DNA from: Phenylobacterium sp.
Lineage (GTDB): Bacteria > Pseudomonadota > Alphaproteobacteria > Caulobacterales > Caulobacteraceae
Assembly: GCA_019264505.1 (NCBI GenBank)
Contig: JAHUZY010000450.1
Location: 1 to 7,093, forward strand
DNA length: 7,093 nt
Reading direction: 5' to 3'
Program-made: the position numbers and the translations under genes
Notes under the pieces: generated by a model
Database searches by the model: none
Told to the model about the DNA's origin: nothing
The model's input: only the letters and a program-made list of their open reading frames with translations
Shown here: positions 1 through 7,009 of the stretch, piece by piece
Layout of the letters: every line of letters begins with the position of its first letter
Numbering within the stretch: the first letter of the stretch is position 1

Positions 1-2
1 AC

Positions 3-2822
3 GCTGTGGTCTCGGGCCCGGCCGGCGGGGTGGTCGGGGTGGCCAGGACCGCGCAGGAGGCCGGAGCGCCCGCGGTGCTGGGCTTCGACATGGGCGGCAC
101 ATCCACCGATGTCTGCCGCTACGCCGGGCGCCTGGAGCGGCGGGACCGGGCGGTGGTGGCCGGCGTGCGCCTGCGCAGCCCGATGCTGGATATCGAGACC
201 GTGGCCTCGGGCGGCGGATCGATCCTGGAGTTCGATGGCCTTCGGGCGCGGGTCGGCCCGCACAGCGCCGGCGCCGATCCGGGGCCGGCGGCCTATGGAC
301 GGGGCGGACCGGCCACGGTGACGGACGCCAATATCGTGCTGGGACGGCTCGATATTCGACGTTTTCCCCCCATTTTCGGACCAAACGGCGACGCGCCTCT
401 CGACGCTGAAGCGGCACGCCGACGGCTTGCGGAACTCGCCCAGGCCATGGGCGCGGCGAGCCCCGAAGCGGCGGCGGAGGGCTTTCTCGCCATCGCCGTG
501 GAACAGATGGCGCTGGCCATCCGCAAGATCTCCACCGAGCGGGGATTTGACCCCCGAGACCACGGCCTGGTCGCCTTTGGCGGGGCGGCCGGTCAGGTGG
601 CCTGCCAGACCGCCGAGGCCCTGGGGATCACCCGGGTCCTTTGTCCGCGCTACGGGAGCCTGCTGTCGGCCTATGGCATCGGCCAGGCCCAGGTGCGCGC
701 CCTGCGGCAGGCCGGCCTGGAGCGGCCGCTGGACGCCGAAGGACTGGTGGTCGCCGACCGGATGGCGCAGGGCCTGCTGGCCAGCGCAGCCAACGATCTG
801 GCCGACCAGGGGGCGGCGGCCAGCACTCAGCAAGTCACCCTGCAGCTGCGCTATGACGGCGCCGACGCCGAGCTCCCGGTCGTCCCGGGGGATCTCTCCG
901 AGGTTCGGTCGGCCTTCGAAGCCGCCCACGCTCGACTGTTCGGCTTCATCGAGCCCGACCGCCAGATCCTGATCGCGGCGGTGGAGGCTGAGGTCAGCGA
1001 CGGACGCGGCGCGGACTCTGTGGCGTCGCCAGGCGTGACCGACGCGCCCAGCGCCGCAGAGCCAGGGAGGGCCGAAGTCTTTGTCCAGGGCGAGCGGCTT
1101 GCGGTCCCCGCGGTGGAGGCCGCCAACCTGACGGCCCTGGAGGGCCCGGCCCTGATCATCCGGCCCGATACCCAGATCGCCCTGGCGCCAGGCTGGCGGG
1201 CGGAGGCCGGCGCCGAGGGCCTGATTGTCCTGCTGCGCCTGGGGACTGACGAACCAGCGGCGGGCGCGGGCGCGGACCTGACGACCGCCGATCCGATCAC
1301 CCTGGAGCTGTTCAACCGCCGGTTCATGGGGGTGGCCGAGGCCATGGGCGCGGCCCTGGAGCGCACCGCCCAGTCGGTGAACATCAAGGAGCGGCTCGAC
1401 TTCTCCTGCGCCCTGTTCGACCCCGAGGGCGGGCTGGTGGCCAATGCCCCGCACATGCCGGTGCATCTGGGCTCCATGGGGGCCAGCGTGCGTGCGGTCC
1501 GCGACCGCCACCCAGTCCTCGCGCCTGGCCAGGCCTTTGCGCTGAACAACCCCTACGCCGGCGGCACCCACCTGCCCGACATCACGGTGGTCATGCCGGT
1601 CTTCGTCAGCGGCGCTGAGCGCCCGAGCTTCTATGTGGCGGCCCGCGGGCACCATGCCGATGTCGGCGGGGTGCAGCCCGGCTCCATGCCGCCCTTTTCC
1701 ACGCGCATCGAAGAGGAAGGGGTCCTGCTGGACGCCCTGCCCATCATGGCCGGGGGCAAGTTCCTGGAGGCGCCGGTGCGGGCGGCGCTGGCCGCCGGAC
1801 CCTGGCCGTCCCGGGCCCCGGACCGCAACATCGCCGACCTGAAGGCCCAGATCGCCGCCTGCCGGGCCGGCGGCGAGGCGGTGGCGGCCATGATCGAGAG
1901 CTTCGGCGCGGCCACGGTCGAGGCCTATATGGGTCACGTCCAGGCCAATGCGACGGCCGCCGTACGCCGGGCGATCGGCCGGCTGCGCGACGGGGCGGCC
2001 ACGACGCAGATGGATGGCGGGGCGACCATCGCGGTCGAGATCAAGGTCGATCCGGCCGCCGGCCGCGCGACGCTCGACTTCACCGCCAGTTCCGACCAGG
2101 TGGCGTCGAACTTCAATGCGCCAGCCTCCATCGTCGATGCCGCCGCGCTTTATGTGTTCCGCACCCTGGTGGACGACGACATCCCCTTGAACGCCGGCTG
2201 CCTGGCGCCCCTGGATATCCGCGTGAGGAAGGGCTCGCTGCTCGATCCCGCCCCTGGCGCGGCGGTGGTGGCCGGCAATGTGGAGACCAGTCAGCACGTG
2301 GTCGATGTGCTCTATGCCGCCCTGGGCGTCATGGCCGGCGCGCAGGGCACGATGAACAACTTCACCTTCGGTGATGAGACCCGTCAGTACTACGAGACCC
2401 TGTGCGGCGGAGCCGGGGCCACGGCGACCACCCCGGGCGCCGACGGGGTCCACACCCATATGACCAACTCCCGTCTGACCGATCCGGAGATCCTGGAGCG
2501 GCGGTTCCCGGTACGCCTTGAGCACTTCGGCCTGCGCGTCGGATCGGGCGGCGCCGGCGCGCAGCGTGGCGGCGATGGGGTGGTGCGGCGCCTGCGGTTC
2601 CTGGCGCCTATGGAAGCCGCCCTTCTGTCCAGCCGAAGAACGCATCCGCCCAAAGGTCTGGCCGGGGGCGGCGCGGGAGCGGCGGGTCGACAGGCTTTGA
2701 TGACCGCCGCGGGCGAGGTAAAGGAACTTTCGGGCTGCTTCTCCATTGCAGTGGCGCCCGGCGACGCGCTTGAGATCCATACCCCGGGGGGCGGGGGCTA
2801 TGGGCCGGCCGCGTCGACCTGA
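3..2822 (+). CDS. 5-oxoprolinase (ATP-hydrolysing), fused HyuA-HyuB type, 5'-truncated by the window edge
   Basis: Likely cytoplasmic enzyme that hydrolyses 5-oxo-L-proline to L-glutamate using ATP. The reading frame is open to the window edge, so the GTG at 6 is internal and not a start. Residues here count from that GTG. The visible HyuA part (about 1-425) has SGPAGGVVG (3-11), the actin-like ATPase phosphate-binding motif GFDMGGTSTDV (26-36), then SAGADPGPAAYGRGG and TVTDANIVLGRL. The HyuB part (about 428-938) has NIKERLDFSCALFDP, GTHLPD (520-525), ARGHHADVGG (546-555, His549, His550 and Asp552 plausibly metal or active-site residues), AYMGHVQANA, HMTNSRLTDPEILE and the C-terminal HTPGGGGYG (from 925). 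Fusion of both halves in one chain and these motifs match eukaryotic OPLAH-type 5-oxoprolinase, about 1200-1290 residues long as I recall it, so some 250-300 residues are missing upstream. An N-methylhydantoinase-like activity is the main alternative. The frame looks intact with no internal stop. Confidence 0.9.
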   Translation, partial: AVVSGPAGGVVGVARTAQEAGAPAVLGFDMGGTSTDVCRYAGRLERRDRAVVAGVRLRSPMLDIETVASGGGSILEFDGLRARVGPHSAGADPGPAAYGRGGPATVTDANIVLGRLDIRRFPPIFGPNGDAPLDAEAARRRLAELAQAMGAASPEAAAEGFLAIAVEQMALAIRKISTERGFDPRDHGLVAFGGAAGQVACQTAEALGITRVLCPRYGSLLSAYGIGQAQVRALRQAGLERPLDAEGLVVADRMAQGLLASAANDLADQGAAASTQQVTLQLRYDGADAELPVVPGDLSEVRSAFEAAHARLFGFIEPDRQILIAAVEAEVSDGRGADSVASPGVTDAPSAAEPGRAEVFVQGERLAVPAVEAANLTALEGPALIIRPDTQIALAPGWRAEAGAEGLIVLLRLGTDEPAAGAGADLTTADPITLELFNRRFMGVAEAMGAALERTAQSVNIKERLDFSCALFDPEGGLVANAPHMPVHLGSMGASVRAVRDRHPVLAPGQAFALNNPYAGGTHLPDITVVMPVFVSGAERPSFYVAARGHHADVGGVQPGSMPPFSTRIEEEGVLLDALPIMAGGKFLEAPVRAALAAGPWPSRAPDRNIADLKAQIAACRAGGEAVAAMIESFGAATVEAYMGHVQANATAAVRRAIGRLRDGAATTQMDGGATIAVEIKVDPAAGRATLDFTASSDQVASNFNAPASIVDAAALYVFRTLVDDDIPLNAGCLAPLDIRVRKGSLLDPAPGAAVVAGNVETSQHVVDVLYAALGVMAGAQGTMNNFTFGDETRQYYETLCGGAGATATTPGADGVHTHMTNSRLTDPEILERRFPVRLEHFGLRVGSGGAGAQRGGDGVVRRLRFLAPMEAALLSSRRTHPPKGLAGGGAGAAGRQALMTAAGEVKELSGCFSIAVAPGDALEIHTPGGGGYGPAAST

Positions 2823-2835
2823 CCCCCTGACCTTC

Positions 2836-2839
2836 GAGG
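2836..2839 (+). promoter_or_regulatory. Ribosome binding site (GAGG) for the small exported protein
   Basis: GAGG lies nine bases before the GTG at 2849. An in-frame TGA at 2828-2830 and the lack of any other start codon between it and 2849 make this GTG the only reasonable start. The site lies in the 26-base gap after the oxoprolinase stop, which fits translation from a shared transcript. Confidence 0.6.
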
Positions 2840-2848
2840 CGCCATTCC

Positions 2849-3487
2849 GTGATTTCCCCCTTCCTGTTCGCCCTGGCCCTGGTGGCCCAAGACGCACAAA
2901 CCCCCGACGTCGCGCCCCTGGAGACCGCCACCCCCACCGCGACCGTCGCCGAAGCCGCCTACCCGCCCGGCGCCCCCCGTGATCCCTATGGGCTGGTGGC
3001 CTGGTGCTATGGCGCCCTGTCGGCGCACAAGGGCCTGCGCGATCAGGTGATGCCAGAGGTGGTCCGCATCGAGACCACCTATCGCCGCCCGGGTACGTCC
3101 CTGGAGGACGACCTTCAGGCCTATGAAGATCTCAACCAGTTGAGCGAGGGCAATCTCGCCCTGTTCAGCCGCGCCATGGAAGCCGCCGAAAAGGCGAGCC
3201 CCCGGCCGATCAACGCCCATGGCGCCGACGCCCTGCGGCGGGGCCGTGCAACCTGGAGCCGCGCCGCTGACCTGCCCAAGGCGCGTCTGGCGCAGGAATG
3301 GATGAGCTGGACCTTGCCGGCGCGGTGCGAGACGACCGCCGTGGCCCTGGAAGAGCGCGCCCGCCTGATGGGACCGGCCTTTGACCTCTCGGCCGAGATC
3401 GAGCCGGCCGCCCCGGAAACCCCAGACGAGCCCGCCGAGCCGACCCGCGAGCCCGCGCCGGTGGAAGAGCCCGTCATCGGCGGCTGA
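2849..3487 (+). CDS. Hypothetical exported protein with acidic proline-rich tail
   Basis: I do not recognise a family for this 212-residue protein. It begins with a short hydrophobic stretch (MISPFLFALALVA, 1-13) followed by QDAQ. This looks like a short signal peptide or anchor, although it has no Lys or Arg in front. Next comes a Thr/Ala/Pro-rich low-complexity linker (about 17-43). A probably helical central region (about 45-182) follows, with the segment DPYGLVAWCYGAL, and then a Pro/Glu tail (183-212) with eight Glu, one Asp and eight Pro in 30 residues. The only two cysteines, Cys53 and Cys160, are both in the presumed exported part and could form a disulfide. The start is fixed by a close upstream stop and a GAGG site. 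It follows the oxoprolinase by 26 bases on the same strand and is followed by a terminator, so it is probably the last gene of that unit. G/C-rich third codon positions support real coding. The periplasmic location is inferred; no function can be given. Confidence 0.75.
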   Translation: MISPFLFALALVAQDAQTPDVAPLETATPTATVAEAAYPPGAPRDPYGLVAWCYGALSAHKGLRDQVMPEVVRIETTYRRPGTSLEDDLQAYEDLNQLSEGNLALFSRAMEAAEKASPRPINAHGADALRRGRATWSRAADLPKARLAQEWMSWTLPARCETTAVALEERARLMGPAFDLSAEIEPAAPETPDEPAEPTREPAPVEEPVIGG

Positions 3488-3538
3488 CGCGCCCGCCTTA
3501 GAAAGCAAGCTTGAGAGCCCTGTCGGAGCGGATTCGCC

Positions 3539-3561
3539 GCCCCGGCGGGGCTTTTTGTTTT
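3539..3561 (+). terminator. Rho-independent terminator after the oxoprolinase unit
   Basis: A GCCCC arm (3539-3543), a GGC loop and a GGGGC arm (3547-3551) are followed directly by TTTTTGTTTT (3552-3561). The stem is short (5 bp) but all G-C, and the T-tract is in the right place. It lies about 50 bases after the stop at 3487. An upstream GCGG/CCGC pair (3528-3540) offers a competing fold. Confidence 0.75.
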
Positions 3562-3740
3562 CGGTGAGGGCGGTCCCTGCCCCGGATCAGCCATGTTTGA
3601 CCGAAAAACGCCGGATTTCGCCGTTTTCGCCGCCGGTGTGGCCGGAACGTGACAGGTCAAGCCAGCGGTCGGTTTTCAACCTCGCGCCAATTCCAGCCCA
3701 TTGATTTAGCTCGCCTTTTTCAGCCCCCGCTCGAACACGA

Positions 3741-3792
3741 GGTATAGTTTTTGACATACCCTGCGTTTTTCTGTTTACGATGCATTTATAAC
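3741..3792 (+). promoter_or_regulatory. Candidate promoter with possible operator upstream of the receptor gene
   Basis: TTGACA at 3751-3756 is a perfect -35 hexamer for a housekeeping sigma factor. At 17-base spacing the -10 position reads TTTACG (3774-3779), a weak match, while the better -10-like TATAAC (3787-3792) is about 30 bases away and too far to pair with it. The -35 is embedded in an inverted repeat, GGTAT (3741-3745) and ATACC (3756-3760) with ten bases between, so a repressor bound there could block it. The hexamer and repeat are seen directly; their use is inferred. Confidence 0.35.
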
Positions 3793-3881
3793 TGACGTAC
3801 CGGAATTCTATTCATAGGTTATTTGAGCACACTCGTCAAAGCCTGGGGTTGATTTATTGCCTTCCCGAACGTCTTTACGCG

Positions 3882-3909
3882 GCATCGGATCGGTTTTGAT
3901 CCAAGATGC
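3882..3909 (+). promoter_or_regulatory. Interrupted hairpin in the receptor mRNA leader
   Basis: Arms GCATC-GGATC (3882-3891) and GATCC-AA-GATGC (3898-3909) can pair for ten base pairs, with a two-base AA bulge and a six-base GGTTTT loop. The structure ends 12 bases before the ribosome binding site and 24 bases before the start codon. No T-tract follows, so it is not a classical terminator. It could be an RNA element tuning translation or mRNA stability, or a DNA operator with two-fold symmetry. The pairing is seen; the role is inferred. Confidence 0.45.
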
Positions 3910-3921
3910 TTCTTAAACTCG

Positions 3922-3927
3922 AAGGGG
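3922..3927 (+). promoter_or_regulatory. Ribosome binding site (AAGGGG) of the receptor gene
   Basis: AAGGGG lies six bases before the GTG at 3934. This supports the GTG as the start, and the signal peptide follows at once from it. The GTG two bases earlier (3932) is followed directly by a TGA stop and can be excluded. Confidence 0.7.
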
Positions 3928-3933
3928 AAACGT

Positions 3934-6900
3934 GTGAGGAGTTCAAAATACTTGTCGACGGTCTCGACCGCGGCTGTCGCCCTCGCCCTCAGCCTCGCGG
4001 CGGGTCAGGCTTCGGCCCAGACTGAAGTCGAGGAAATTGTGGTCACCGGCTCGTTCATCGCCGGCACGCCTGAAGACGCCGCCCTGCCGGTGGACGTGAT
4101 CAGCGCTGCGGAACTGGAAAAGCAGGGCTCGCCGTCGACGACGGAACTGATCAAGTCGCTGACCATCAGCGGCCCGGTCCTGGGGGACTCCAACCAGTTC
4201 TCCACCTCGGCCCAGGGCGCCATCGGCGCGGGCTCCATCAACATGCGCGGCCTGGGTCCGCAGCGGACCCTGGTGCTGTTCAATGGCCGTCGCTTCATGT
4301 CGACGGACCCGCTGACCGGCGTCGACACCAACCTCATCCCCACGGCCGCCATCGGCCGGGTGGAGTTGCTGAAGGACGGCGCGGCCGCGACCTACGGCTC
4401 CGACGCCATCGGCGGCGTGATCAACTTCATCACCAAGAAGACCTTCTCGGGCTTCGAAGTGTCGGGCGAGTACCGGTACGTCGACGGCTCGGACGGCGAG
4501 TACAATATGAGCGCCGCCTGGGGCTGGCAGGGTGAACGCGGCAGCGCCTTCATCGCCGCGGGCTACCAGCATCGCTCGGAACTCGACACCCTGGACCGCG
4601 ACTGGGCCTATCAGGACTACACGACCAATCCGAGCGGTTGGTCCTTCCTGTCCAACCCCGGCTTCTACGTCGCCCGTCTGGGCGTCGACCTGCCGACCAT
4701 CCCGGGCACGCCTGACCCGAACTACGGCGACGCCGTGGGTTCGATCCGTGAAGCCAGCTGCGGCGCGGTGGGCGGCTATCAGGGCGTCTATCAGTCTGGC
4801 GCCAGCCAGCTGCCGGCCTGCTATTACAGCTATGTTCCCTTCGCCAACCTCATCGAAGAGACCGACCGCTATCAGCTTTACGGGGAACTGAACTTCGACC
4901 TGACCGACACCGTCGAGTTCTTCCTCGAGGGCATGTACTCCAAGACCGATGTGCCGAACATCGGCTACTCGCCCTCCTATCCCCCGACGCAGGGGCCGTT
5001 TGGCCCGGGCAGCACCCAGTATTTCGCGCCCAAGTCGAACCCCTATGTCCAGGCCTTCCTGGCGGCCAACCCGCAGATCTTCGCCTCGGCGGCGGCGGCC
5101 GGCGCCTATGCCGCGGTTCCGACTTCGGGCCTGCAGCTGACCCTGTGGCGTCCGTTCGCCAGCGGCGGCAACCCCGCCTTTGGCTATGACGGTCAGAAGG
5201 GCGAGCGCTCCTACGAGCTTTTCCGCATCGCCACCGGTCTGAAGGGCGAATTCGATGTCGCCGGCGGCATCGGCTGGGATCTGGCCTTCACCTATTCGCG
5301 CAACCAGGCCTATGGCGTGACGCGCGACATCCTGATCAACCGTCTGGACCGCGCCCTGCGCGGCCTGGGCGGCCCGAATTGCACCGGCGCCACGCCGGGC
5401 GCCAACGGCTGCGAGTGGCTGAACCCCTTCTCCACCGCCTACCCGGGCAACCCGATGCTGGGCGGGACCAACCCGACCTACAACCCGGCCCAGGCCAACA
5501 GCCCGGCGCTCGCCCGCTGGCTCTATGACGACCAGATCGGCGAGACCACCAACGAGCTCTATGTGGTCGACCTGGTGTTCAACGGCACGACGGGCTTCGA
5601 ACTGCCCGGCGGCGTCGTGAACTGGGCGGCCGGCGCCCAGTGGCGCTCGTCCGAGCAGACCCGCCGCCTCGGCAGCAACTTCTACGACCGCAACATCACG
5701 CCCTGCCCGGTCCCTGGCGACACGAGCTGCGCGATCCAGACCGGCCCCTACATGTTCCTGGGCCAGTCCCAGCCCTACTATGTGGATGAGTCGATCTACG
5801 CGGTGTTCGGCGAGATGAACCTGCCGATCCTCGACAACCTCAACGCCGCCCTGGCGCTGCGCTTCGAGGACTACGGCGGTGAGACCGGCTCGACGACCAA
5901 CCCGAAGTTGTCGATGAAGTGGGACGCCACCGACTGGTTCTCCATGCGCGGTTCGGTGGGCACCACCTTCCGCGGCCCGACTCCCACCGACCGGGCTCCC
6001 GGCGGCGCGACGGGCCTGTCGGGCATCCAGGCCGCGGGCAACGCCTTCAAGTCCGTGGACGCCTTCGGCAACTCGGCCATCGGTCCGGAACAGGCGCTGA
6101 CCTACAGCATCGGCGCCCTGTTCGACTTCGGCGATGTGCGGGCCATGTTCGACTACTGGAGCATCAAGCTCGAGGATCAGATCGTCCGCGTGCCGGCCAA
6201 TGTGGTCGCCAACCGTGTCGCCAACGGCCCCGGCAACGGCGCCCAGCTGGTCAACTGCGCCGATCCGCTGCGCTATCTGGTGACCTTCTCCAACAACAAC
6301 GCCTGCGTTCAGGGCGTGACGATGGGGTCGGACATCTCGCGGGTGCGTTCGGACCTGGTCAACGGACCCGAGCTCAAGACCTCCGGCATCGACGCCACCC
6401 TGGACTATTCCTATCCGGGTGACGTGTTCGGCGGCCGTCTGAGCCTGCACGGCACGGTCAGCTATGTCCTGGAATACGAACAGGACGCCTTCATCGTGAA
6501 CGGCGTGACCCTCACGCCCTCCTATGAGGCCGTCGGCTTCGCCAACTACGACCGTCTGCCGGGCACCATCCCGGAATGGCGCGGCGCCTTCTATGCCGAG
6601 TACGACAACGGTCCGCACAATGTCCGCGCCACGATCAACCATATCGACGGCGTCACCGACAACCGTGGCCCCACCGTGGTCAACACCGGCTTCTCGGCCG
6701 TCCCCTGCACGGTGGCCAATGCGGCCTCCACCACGGGCTGCCAGCTGGTGACCTTCGGCCAGGAAGTGGATGCGTTCACGACCCTGGACCTCACCTACCG
6801 CGTGTTCCTGCCCTGGGACACCACCCTGACCGCCTCGATCCTCAACATCACCGACGAAGATCCGTCCGCCTCGCGGATCGAGTATTCGTACGACCCGGCG

Positions 6901-6954
6901 ATCGGGAATGTGTACGGCCGTAACTTCAAGATCGGTCTGCGCAAGAAGTTCTGA
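3934..6954 (+). CDS. TonB-dependent outer-membrane receptor, complete, ligand unknown
   Basis: A 1006-residue outer-membrane transporter that would import a ligand using energy from TonB-ExbB-ExbD. A signal peptide (1-28) ends in ASA before Gln29. The TonB box EEIVVTGS (33-40) comes next. The plug domain (about 47-167) shows INMRGLG (102-108), LVLFNGRR (113-120), VELLKDGAAATYGSDAIGG (143-161) and VINFITKK (162-169). The rest is a 22-strand-type barrel with the family segment WFSMRGSVGTTFRGP (from 668), ending in a strand with C-terminal Phe1006, typical for BAM-assembled proteins. There is no extra N-terminal signalling domain between signal peptide and TonB box, so FecA-like sigma-factor signalling is unlikely. 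Ten cysteines occur as five close pairs, probably in surface loops. The length and loop style resemble the large receptors common in Caulobacterales and sphingomonads. It is a single-gene unit with its own leader and terminator. The ligand cannot be read from the sequence. Confidence 0.95.
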   Translation: MRSSKYLSTVSTAAVALALSLAAGQASAQTEVEEIVVTGSFIAGTPEDAALPVDVISAAELEKQGSPSTTELIKSLTISGPVLGDSNQFSTSAQGAIGAGSINMRGLGPQRTLVLFNGRRFMSTDPLTGVDTNLIPTAAIGRVELLKDGAAATYGSDAIGGVINFITKKTFSGFEVSGEYRYVDGSDGEYNMSAAWGWQGERGSAFIAAGYQHRSELDTLDRDWAYQDYTTNPSGWSFLSNPGFYVARLGVDLPTIPGTPDPNYGDAVGSIREASCGAVGGYQGVYQSGASQLPACYYSYVPFANLIEETDRYQLYGELNFDLTDTVEFFLEGMYSKTDVPNIGYSPSYPPTQGPFGPGSTQYFAPKSNPYVQAFLAANPQIFASAAAAGAYAAVPTSGLQLTLWRPFASGGNPAFGYDGQKGERSYELFRIATGLKGEFDVAGGIGWDLAFTYSRNQAYGVTRDILINRLDRALRGLGGPNCTGATPGANGCEWLNPFSTAYPGNPMLGGTNPTYNPAQANSPALARWLYDDQIGETTNELYVVDLVFNGTTGFELPGGVVNWAAGAQWRSSEQTRRLGSNFYDRNITPCPVPGDTSCAIQTGPYMFLGQSQPYYVDESIYAVFGEMNLPILDNLNAALALRFEDYGGETGSTTNPKLSMKWDATDWFSMRGSVGTTFRGPTPTDRAPGGATGLSGIQAAGNAFKSVDAFGNSAIGPEQALTYSIGALFDFGDVRAMFDYWSIKLEDQIVRVPANVVANRVANGPGNGAQLVNCADPLRYLVTFSNNNACVQGVTMGSDISRVRSDLVNGPELKTSGIDATLDYSYPGDVFGGRLSLHGTVSYVLEYEQDAFIVNGVTLTPSYEAVGFANYDRLPGTIPEWRGAFYAEYDNGPHNVRATINHIDGVTDNRGPTVVNTGFSAVPCTVANAASTTGCQLVTFGQEVDAFTTLDLTYRVFLPWDTTLTASILNITDEDPSASRIEYSYDPAIGNVYGRNFKIGLRKKF

Positions 6955-6963
6955 TCTAAGACA

Positions 6964-6980
6964 CTTCAGAACGACTGAAG
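6964..6980 (+). repeat. Small inverted repeat between the receptor stop and its terminator
   Basis: CTTCAG (6964-6969) and CTGAAG (6975-6980) form a perfect 6-bp stem with a five-base AACGA loop. It starts 10 bases after the stop codon. Its right arm shares three bases (AAG, 6978-6980) with the extended left arm of the terminator hairpin, so the two full stems cannot both form completely. Confidence 0.55.
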
Positions 6981-7009
6981 GGGCGGCCTCCCGGGGCCGC
7001 CCCTTTTTT
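6978..7009 (+). terminator. Strong rho-independent terminator of the receptor gene
   Basis: GGGGCGGCC (6980-6988) and GGCCGCCCC (6995-7003) form a perfect 9-bp stem with a six-base loop. Two further A-T pairs are possible at the base (6978-6979 with 7004-7005). TTTTTT at 7004-7009 follows. It ends the receptor transcript about 50 bases after the stop codon. Confidence 0.92.

Larger units (their letters stand above)
3562..3933. other. Gene-free leader and promoter region of the TonB-dependent receptor
   Basis: This stretch of 372 bases has no convincing gene on either strand. Its first part (to about 3700) keeps the high GC of the neighbours. The second part (about 3700-3930) is visibly AT-richer, with runs such as TTTTT at 3716-3720 and 3766-3770, and TTATAA at 3786-3791. 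This is the usual look of a bacterial promoter and 5' leader. It holds a candidate -35 hexamer, two short inverted repeats (3741-3760 and 3822-3840), a stronger hairpin (3882-3909) and the ribosome binding site of the receptor gene. I found no tRNA-like fold and no riboswitch class I could name. Confidence 0.7.

Noticed and set aside
851..1549. A 232-codon open frame on the minus strand inside the oxoprolinase gene
   Set aside because: Its Ser/Arg/Ala-rich product has no motif, and the opposite strand carries the conserved HyuA-HyuB junction. It is a shadow of GC-rich coding.
2798..3508. A 236-codon open frame on the minus strand covering the small exported protein
   Set aside because: The product is Gly/Arg-rich with no motif. 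The plus-strand gene has a ribosome binding site, a signal-like N-terminus and a terminator in the right order, so the plus strand is preferred. This is the least certain of the shadow rejections because the plus-strand protein is itself of unknown family.
3644..3669. A possible EcfG-type stress promoter: GGAAC at 3644-3648 with CGGT 17 bases later
   Set aside because: The -10 part does not match CGTT, and the site is almost 290 bases before the gene start. The evidence is too weak to list.
3381..3704. A 107-codon plus-strand open frame running through the terminator into the intergenic region
   Set aside because: It overlaps the small exported gene in another frame, crosses a terminator, and gives a Ser/Pro/Arg-rich product without a supported start.
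3822..3840. Inverted repeat TTTGA-N9-TCAAA in the receptor leader
   Set aside because: Arms are only five A/T-rich pairs with a nine-base gap, which is easily produced by chance in this AT-richer stretch. It is mentioned only as part of the leader region.
3846..3860. A possible sigma-54 promoter: GG at 3847-3848 and TTGC at 3857-3860 with the correct ten-base GG-to-GC spacing
   Set aside because: Only the GG and TTGC elements match. The CAC part of the -24 element reads TTG, and no upstream activator site is evident. Such partial matches are common by chance.
3943..6642. An 899-codon open frame on the minus strand opposite the receptor gene
   Set aside because: It lies wholly inside a gene with a clear signal peptide, plug and barrel. 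Its product is a Val/Gly/Arg/Ala-rich chain without recognisable domains, as expected when the complement of a GC-rich gene lacks stops by codon bias.
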